64,000 nt of DNA from Microscillaceae bacterium (lineage in GTDB: Bacteria > Bacteroidota > Bacteroidia > Cytophagales > Microscillaceae). Location of the stretch: assembly GCA_011390205.1 (NCBI GenBank), contig JAABSX010000001.1, positions 62,001 to 126,000 on the forward strand, written 5' to 3'. How positions within the stretch are numbered: the stretch's first letter is position 1; each line of letters begins with the position of its first letter. A program made the translations under genes and the position numbers. This document shows positions 60,285-64,000 of this stretch, piece by piece. The notes below the pieces were generated by a model. It was not told where the DNA came from and searched no databases. It saw only the letters and a list, made by a program, of their open reading frames with translations.

Positions 60285-63200
60285 ATGAGTTCTAATCAAA
60301 ACTTTATCCAGAAAAATATCCTGAATAGCATTCAAGGCCGCTTGATACTTTTTGCCACTGTCTTTGTGAGTGCTTTGATTGCCCTGAATATTCTTTCTTA
60401 TGTGCAAGGCAATCGTGATTTTGAGCGCATCAAAAAAATAAGAGAAGTCAAGCTTCCTTTGTCTTTGCTGACCTCCCGATTGCTGAGTGAGGCAAATAAC
60501 ACCAGCTCGGCACAGCGGGCATATATCATCACCAAAAATTCTTCCTTCAAAATAGAGCGACTAGAAACTTGGGAATATACCATCCACCCACTGCTAGACA
60601 GCCTAAATACTTATAAAGACAAGCCCGAAACCAAAAATATCAAGGATGATCTCGAGAAGGCAATGCTGCTTATCAAAAAATATGAGGATACGCAAAATAA
60701 AATAGACAAGTATTTTGAAGATAATTTTGATGCATTTAATCTTAATATCAATGCAAATGACAGTGCTTTCGCCACGAGGGTCATCACTGCCATACAGCTA
60801 CAAAGCAAAGTAAACAGAGAACTCAACCAATGGATTAACCAAGACGCCCGAGCACTTGTGCAGGATATACAAGATGTCTTGTTACCCATCATTGACACAC
60901 AAGAAAATGAATTACAGATTCAAATATCAGAGGTAGTGCAGAGTGCAAGGTTATCCATCATTATTGGACTATTTGTGAGTATGCTGCTCGTTTTTGGCAT
61001 TATTATCTTCTCTTATTTTATTATCAAAAGCCTCCAGCAGTCTATCTTGAAGCCCATTTCTTTGCTCAATAAACTGGCACAAGGCAAAATCGTCAAAAGT
61101 GAAGACCTTGTTAATAATGAATTAGATGAAGTCATTTTGGCAAGTAACAAACTAAGCCAAAATTTACAAAAAGCCTCCGAATTTGCAAAGAGCATCGGAA
61201 AAGGAGATTTTGATACAAACTTTCAGCCTGATAATGAAGAGGACGTACTCGGAAACGCCCTCGTGCAGATGCGCCAAAGACTCAAAGAAGTAGCCGAAGA
61301 TGACCGCAGAAGAAGCTGGGTAAGTGAAGGGCTTACCAAGTTTGGAGACCTTATCCGCACCAACAGTGATAGTCTTCACAGGCTTTCAGATATATTTTTG
61401 TCCGAACTCATAGAATACCTCGGAGCGAACCAAGGAGGTGTGTTTATCTCTCGTCTAGAAGATGAAAGAAGTGAATACATAGCCAGTCTTGACCTCATCG
61501 CCTACTATGCCTATGACCGAAAAAAATATCAAAACAAAGTTACAAAAGTACACCCACACTATGCAGGTGATTTGGTGGGGCAGACATTCTTAGAAAAAGA
61601 AAAAATATATCTTAAAGAAATTCCTGATAACTACATCAACATCACCTCAGGGCTAGGAGATGCACCACCTTCATATCTCTTGCTGATTCCGCTTAAAGTG
61701 AACGAAAAAGTAGAAGGGGTCTTAGAACTGGCTTCTTTTCAGGCTTTTGAGCCGCATCAAGTCCTTTTTATAGAAACCATAGGAGAGACCTTCGCAGCTT
61801 CTATCACTGCCGTAAAAGTAGCAGAACATACACAGGTTATCCTCAATGACTTGCAAGAAAAAACGGAAAGCCTGCAAGCCCAAGAAGAAGAAATGAGGCA
61901 AAACATGGAGGAACTGACAGTGACTCAAGAGCAAATGAAACTCAAACAGACCGAGCTAGAGACCCTCAAAGCCAACTTAGAAATAGAGGTGAATCACCGA
62001 ACCAAAGAACTCAATGAATCTCTCACACGCTTTAATCTCATCAACCGTGCATCAAGTGAAGGACTCTGGGATATGACCATGCCTCATGATGGCATCGTAA
62101 GTCAAAGCACATATTTTTACTGGTCTCCGCAGTTAAAAAATATACTTGGATACACCGAGCAGGAGTTCCCCAATAAACTATCAAGTTGGTTTGGTATATT
62201 GCACTCTGATGATACTGAGCGAGTGTCACGGGCTTTTATTGAATTTATCAAAGATACAAGTGACAGCATTGAGTTTAGAGAAGAACATAGGTTGAGGCTG
62301 AAAAGCGGAGACTATGCCTGGTTTATAGCCTCAGCACAAGCCATCAGAAATCGGAAAGGCAAAGCCATCAGAGTCGCAGGATATATTAATAACATTACTG
62401 ATTCTAAAGATTTGGAAATAGTACTCGAAGAACTCAAAGAACAAAAAGAAGTATTAGAAAAAAAACAAATCGAGCTAGAAACCACCAATAAAAAAATGAA
62501 GGGCAATGAACTTATCCTCAAAAAAGCCCTAGAAAAAAACAGAGAAAAAGAAAAAGAAATAGCCCAAAATAATCAGTTACTCTCTGATACCAAAAAACGC
62601 TTTGAAAGACTCATGGAAAATACACCAGGGGTATTGTATCAATATGAAATGAACCTTGAGAGCAAAAAAGGAAAATATATCTTCATTACACAATACATAG
62701 AAGATGTTTTGGGATACTCACCAAAAGAATTTTTAGAGATTCAAGAAGATGAGCTGGATGAAATCATTCACGGAGCAGAAAAAAAAGAATTTTACCGAAA
62801 ATTTAATGAAGCCACAAAGTTTAACAAACGCTTCGAGTGGGAGGGGAGAATGCTCTCCAAAGACAAAATCTGGAAATGGGTCAAAGTAAATGCCACTCCA
62901 CACCAAGAAGGCAGCACCGTTTTATTTAATGGATTGCTGACAGATGTAACCCTCAGAAGACAACAAGAGGAAAGACTCAAGAAACTCAATGATAACCTCA
63001 AAAAAAGTGAAGAAGAACTCCGAAGCAACCTTATAGAACTGCACAAAACACAGCAGGAGATGGAGCATAAAAACACTCAACTGGCAGAAATGAACCAAAG
63101 GGTGCAAAGCAATGAAAAAATTCTCATCAAAGCATTCCAAAAAGTCAAAGAAAAAGAAGAGCAAATTAAGTATAAGAATCAAGAAATGCAGGCAGTACTG

Positions 63201-63533
63201 GATGCTTCCCTAGATTCTATCTTTACCATTGATAGACAAGGACTTATACAAAATGTCAATCAAATGGCAGAGAAAATATTTGGCTATACCAAAGAGGAAA
63301 TGCTAGGCAAAAATATCTCTATGATGATGCCTGAGCCTGACCACTCGCAGCACGACCAATATCTCAAAAACTACCAAGAGACAGGAATCAAAAAAATACT
63401 CAATAGCACACGAGTAACCAAAGCAAAGCACAAAGATGGTTCAGTATTCGATGTTACCTTGTCTATCTTAGAAGTGAAAGTTTTAGACAAACTTCTCTAT
63501 ACTGGCTTTATCCGAAAGCATGAGGGTAACTAA
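60285..63533 (+). CDS. Transmembrane HAMP-GAF-PAS sensor protein without output domain
   Basis: A 1082-residue protein. Order: transmembrane helix 1 (about 19-41), periplasmic four-helix-bundle-like domain (to about 225), transmembrane helix 2 (about 226-250), HAMP (to about 305), a GAF domain (about 350-515), a long coiled coil (about 520-585), three PAS domains (about 590-705, 775-890, 965-1075) with coiled coils between. No HisKA, HATPase, GGDEF or methyl-accepting motif is seen. The C-terminal PAS ends in KVLDKLLYTGFIRKHEGN. It may pass a signal by contact, perhaps to the adjacent cytoplasmic histidine kinase. Opening reading frame and stop look intact. Confidence 0.88.
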   Translation: MSSNQNFIQKNILNSIQGRLILFATVFVSALIALNILSYVQGNRDFERIKKIREVKLPLSLLTSRLLSEANNTSSAQRAYIITKNSSFKIERLETWEYTIHPLLDSLNTYKDKPETKNIKDDLEKAMLLIKKYEDTQNKIDKYFEDNFDAFNLNINANDSAFATRVITAIQLQSKVNRELNQWINQDARALVQDIQDVLLPIIDTQENELQIQISEVVQSARLSIIIGLFVSMLLVFGIIIFSYFIIKSLQQSILKPISLLNKLAQGKIVKSEDLVNNELDEVILASNKLSQNLQKASEFAKSIGKGDFDTNFQPDNEEDVLGNALVQMRQRLKEVAEDDRRRSWVSEGLTKFGDLIRTNSDSLHRLSDIFLSELIEYLGANQGGVFISRLEDERSEYIASLDLIAYYAYDRKKYQNKVTKVHPHYAGDLVGQTFLEKEKIYLKEIPDNYINITSGLGDAPPSYLLLIPLKVNEKVEGVLELASFQAFEPHQVLFIETIGETFAASITAVKVAEHTQVILNDLQEKTESLQAQEEEMRQNMEELTVTQEQMKLKQTELETLKANLEIEVNHRTKELNESLTRFNLINRASSEGLWDMTMPHDGIVSQSTYFYWSPQLKNILGYTEQEFPNKLSSWFGILHSDDTERVSRAFIEFIKDTSDSIEFREEHRLRLKSGDYAWFIASAQAIRNRKGKAIRVAGYINNITDSKDLEIVLEELKEQKEVLEKKQIELETTNKKMKGNELILKKALEKNREKEKEIAQNNQLLSDTKKRFERLMENTPGVLYQYEMNLESKKGKYIFITQYIEDVLGYSPKEFLEIQEDELDEIIHGAEKKEFYRKFNEATKFNKRFEWEGRMLSKDKIWKWVKVNATPHQEGSTVLFNGLLTDVTLRRQQEERLKKLNDNLKKSEEELRSNLIELHKTQQEMEHKNTQLAEMNQRVQSNEKILIKAFQKVKEKEEQIKYKNQEMQAVLDASLDSIFTIDRQGLIQNVNQMAEKIFGYTKEEMLGKNISMMMPEPDHSQHDQYLKNYQETGIKKILNSTRVTKAKHKDGSVFDVTLSILEVKVLDKLLYTGFIRKHEGN

Positions 63534-63550
63534 AAAGAAAAGATTGCAAG

Positions 63551-63922
63551 CTATCTTCTCAGCGAGCGAAGTCGGCGCTTTTCTGATTTTCGCTGTGCTT
63601 TGGCCACTTTGGTGAGTTTTTGCGCTCCTTTGCGGTTTTTTGCTCTTGTGCGGCTTACTTTCAGCCCTTCACCAGATAGCCCTTGGGCTGCTTTGGTGAT
63701 TTGTGCCTTGTCTTTGCTTTTTAATTTTTTCTTTTTGCCTTTTCCACTTGATTTATCACCCTTTCGCTCTTCTTTCTGTGTCTTTTTTTTGAGCTTGTAG
63801 CGGCGTTTTTCTTCTTTGAGCCTTAGTTTCTCAGTTTCATTCATAGATTGCTGTGCATAGCTAGGCAGGGCAATCACAAGCAAAAATCCCATTAATGCAT
63901 AAATACGAAATAATTTTGACAT
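63551..63922 (-). CDS. Secreted Lys/Arg-rich small protein
   Basis: A 123-residue protein with a signal peptide (about 1-23, LLVIALPSYAQ). The mature part is extremely basic (Lys and Arg near half of residues), with low-complexity stretches such as KGKKKKLKSKDK, and ends in KSEKRRLRSLRR. No family is recognised. It might bind nucleic acid or acidic polymer outside the cell. It runs opposite to the sensor gene, with which it converges 17 bases apart. Confidence 0.65.
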   Translation of the reverse strand: MSKLFRIYALMGFLLVIALPSYAQQSMNETEKLRLKEEKRRYKLKKKTQKEERKGDKSSGKGKKKKLKSKDKAQITKAAQGLSGEGLKVSRTRAKNRKGAQKLTKVAKAQRKSEKRRLRSLRR

Positions 63923-64000
63923 AATTTGGAAGGTTATTTTTGTATGCCTAACGGTCTAATGCTGAGATTATTTTGATACATGGTGCGGCAAAAGATGTTT

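Noticed and set aside
1-64000. tRNA, rRNA and CRISPR arrays
   Set aside because: No cloverleaf with a CCA-compatible end, no rRNA-like stretch and no regularly spaced direct repeats were seen. Short hairpins were checked and assigned to terminators or repeats.

Overview
This 64 kb window looks like chromosome from a gliding-type Bacteroidota, most likely of the order Cytophagales. The evidence is a PorT-like outer membrane protein directly after ubiE, several families typical of the phylum (DUF4254, DUF4834, DUF3575-like, SpoIIAA-like), starts without Shine-Dalgarno sequences, and promoters of the TTG-N19/20-TAnnTTTG type. GC content is moderate, around 40 percent by eye. No rRNA, tRNA or CRISPR array was seen.

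Layout. 0-8.8 kb: DUF445 membrane protein, a PlsC-like acyltransferase, a glyoxalase-fold dioxygenase, a GH20-like secreted protein that has lost its catalytic Asp-Glu pair, and a secreted thioredoxin. 8.8-14.8 kb: a MacAB/FtsX-type ABC export operon on the minus strand (ATPase, two paralogous permeases, a membrane-anchored protein, an HlyD-type adaptor) driven by a good promoter; a decayed small ORF between short inverted repeats separates the permeases. 15-26.5 kb: small conserved proteins, DUF389 membrane protein, YpdA-type reductase, UbiE/MenG with PorT, an ECF sigma/anti-sigma/DUF4097 module, and GalE. 26.6-32.3 kb: glutamate-synthase-like FMN protein, GT2 glycosyltransferase, a second ECF sigma factor, a NucS/DUF5655 putative nuclease, and RsmI.

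32.3-36.6 kb is an A/T-rich accessory island holding a complete DpnII/MboI-type restriction-modification system: DpnM-like methylase, DpnII-like nuclease, a small protein made of two copies of one motif, and a DpnA-like methylase. A 258-bp internally deleted ISAs1-like insertion sequence, with matching inverted ends and a 9-bp target duplication, sits exactly at the end of the last gene. A nested palindrome lies downstream. By eye the rest of the window is almost devoid of GATC, the expected target of this system.

36.6-54.4 kb is mostly housekeeping: PhoH, a GerW-like protein, SufS, DnaG (with a terminator-like hairpin just upstream), alcohol dehydrogenase, GcvT, ComB, FabG-type reductase, viroplasmin-RNase H, GT9 with DUF4254, and a B12-binding MerR regulator. 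54.5-64 kb: a CruF-like carotenoid enzyme beside that regulator, a YegI-like kinase, an arginyl-transferase-like protein lacking its usual cysteines, a soluble PAS histidine kinase, and a 1082-residue transmembrane GAF/PAS sensor without an output domain.

No wholly new defence system could be demonstrated. The best leads are the duplicated-motif protein inside the DpnII operon, the GATC scarcity, the GH20 pseudoenzyme, the deleted IS that rewrote a methylase end, and the structured leader of dnaG.
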